Origin: a virus
Reading direction: 5' to 3' (one strand)
DNA: 64,000 nucleotides
IMG/VR virus record: IMGVR_UViG_3300032213_003587
Coordinates: 52,442-116,441 of that record
How positions within the stretch are numbered: position 1 is the stretch's first letter; every line of letters begins with the position of its first letter. The position numbers were made by a program, and so were the translations under genes. Shown piece by piece: positions 63,918 to 64,000 of the stretch. The notes beneath the pieces were generated by a model, which was given only the letters and a program-made list of their open reading frames with translations, had not been told where the DNA came from and searched no databases.

Positions 63918-64000
63918 TTATGTCCAAAGTGAACCACGAATTTTAATTAGACGAATCATCATGGCCTCGTCTTCGGCCTCATACTCCGCTTCAATTTTAT
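63918..64000 (-). CDS. C-terminal end of an unidentified gene (partial)
   Basis: The minus frame is open from the window edge to TAA at 63920-63918 and reads KIEAEYEAEDEAMMIRLIKI then RGSLWT. It is an acidic to basic helical tail with the usual short gap before the phosphoesterase. The rest lies beyond the window. Confidence 0.6.
   Translation of the reverse strand, partial: KIEAEYEAEDEAMMIRLIKIRGSLWT

Noticed and set aside
1-64000. tRNA genes, CRISPR arrays, insertion sequences and photosynthesis genes
   Set aside because: I looked for cloverleaf-like patterns in the gaps, repeat-spacer arrays, transposase motifs and psbA/psbD-like proteins and saw none, apart from the tmRNA. A dedicated search could still find a tRNA.

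Overview
The window is 64 kb of a tailed dsDNA phage of the T4-like (myovirus) superfamily. The evidence is a T4-type replication and expression set: gp32 SSB, gp59 helicase loader, gp33 and DsbA late-transcription factors, gp61 primase, RNase H, gp30-type DNA ligase and a gp31/GroES co-chaperonin. Metabolic genes common in marine and freshwater T4-like phages are also present: nrdA, nrdB, thyX, dCMP deaminase, phoH, uvsE and 2OG-Fe(II) oxygenases. Almost every gene lies on the minus strand, packed with ATGA-type overlaps. The exception is a partial structural gene at 2..1024 (+), which converges on gp32 across a bidirectional terminator. No photosynthesis genes are seen. Three features hint at the host: a complete 24-codon pqqA, a circularly permuted tmRNA with the tag ANDELYALAA, and many genes for Gram-negative envelopes. 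Together they suggest a PQQ-using, possibly methylotrophic (beta)proteobacterium. This is an inference.

Layout. 1-5 kb: gp33-gp59-gp32 module, a glycosyltransferase and a secreted SleB-type wall hydrolase. 5-10.4 kb: accessory genes, namely pqqA, an FkbM methyltransferase, two oxygenases, the co-chaperonin, an LpxH-like phosphatase, the tmRNA, an SGNH hydrolase and a split rubredoxin/rubrerythrin pair. 10.4-18.2 kb: a PD-(D/E)XK exonuclease, a GH19 endolysin, a surface-sugar cluster and phoH. 18.2-26.9 kb: FmdB-like protein, uvsE, DNA ligase, dsbA, three small tandem paralogues and RNase H. 26.9-34.6 kb: envelope proteins (LPP20-like lipoprotein, DUF4384-like protein, penicillin-binding-protein-like peptidase) and many small genes, several with consensus sigma70 promoters. 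34.6-46.7 kb: dCMP deaminase, a second sugar cluster, nrdB, a secreted endonuclease, nrdA, a spanin-like pair, thyX and primase. 46.7-52 kb: virion and fibre-like proteins. 52-62.6 kb: a cassette in which nine proteins begin with a peptide resembling the T4 capsid-targeting sequence. 62.7-64 kb: a metallophosphoesterase and the 3' end of one more gene.

Two findings stand out. First, the host-interaction genes that are easy to miss by size: pqqA and the two-piece tmRNA. Second, the 52-62 kb cassette. There, enzyme-like proteins (nucleotidyltransferase, HAD phosphatase, KxDG nucleotidyltransferase) and a multi-domain protein with repeated protease-like linkers appear to be addressed to the inside of the capsid. 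Regulation visible in the sequence includes about a dozen sigma70-type promoters, several of which put +1 on the start codon, T4-type late promoters (NATAAATA), and two hairpins that overlap a promoter so that only promoter-proximal transcripts escape the hairpin.
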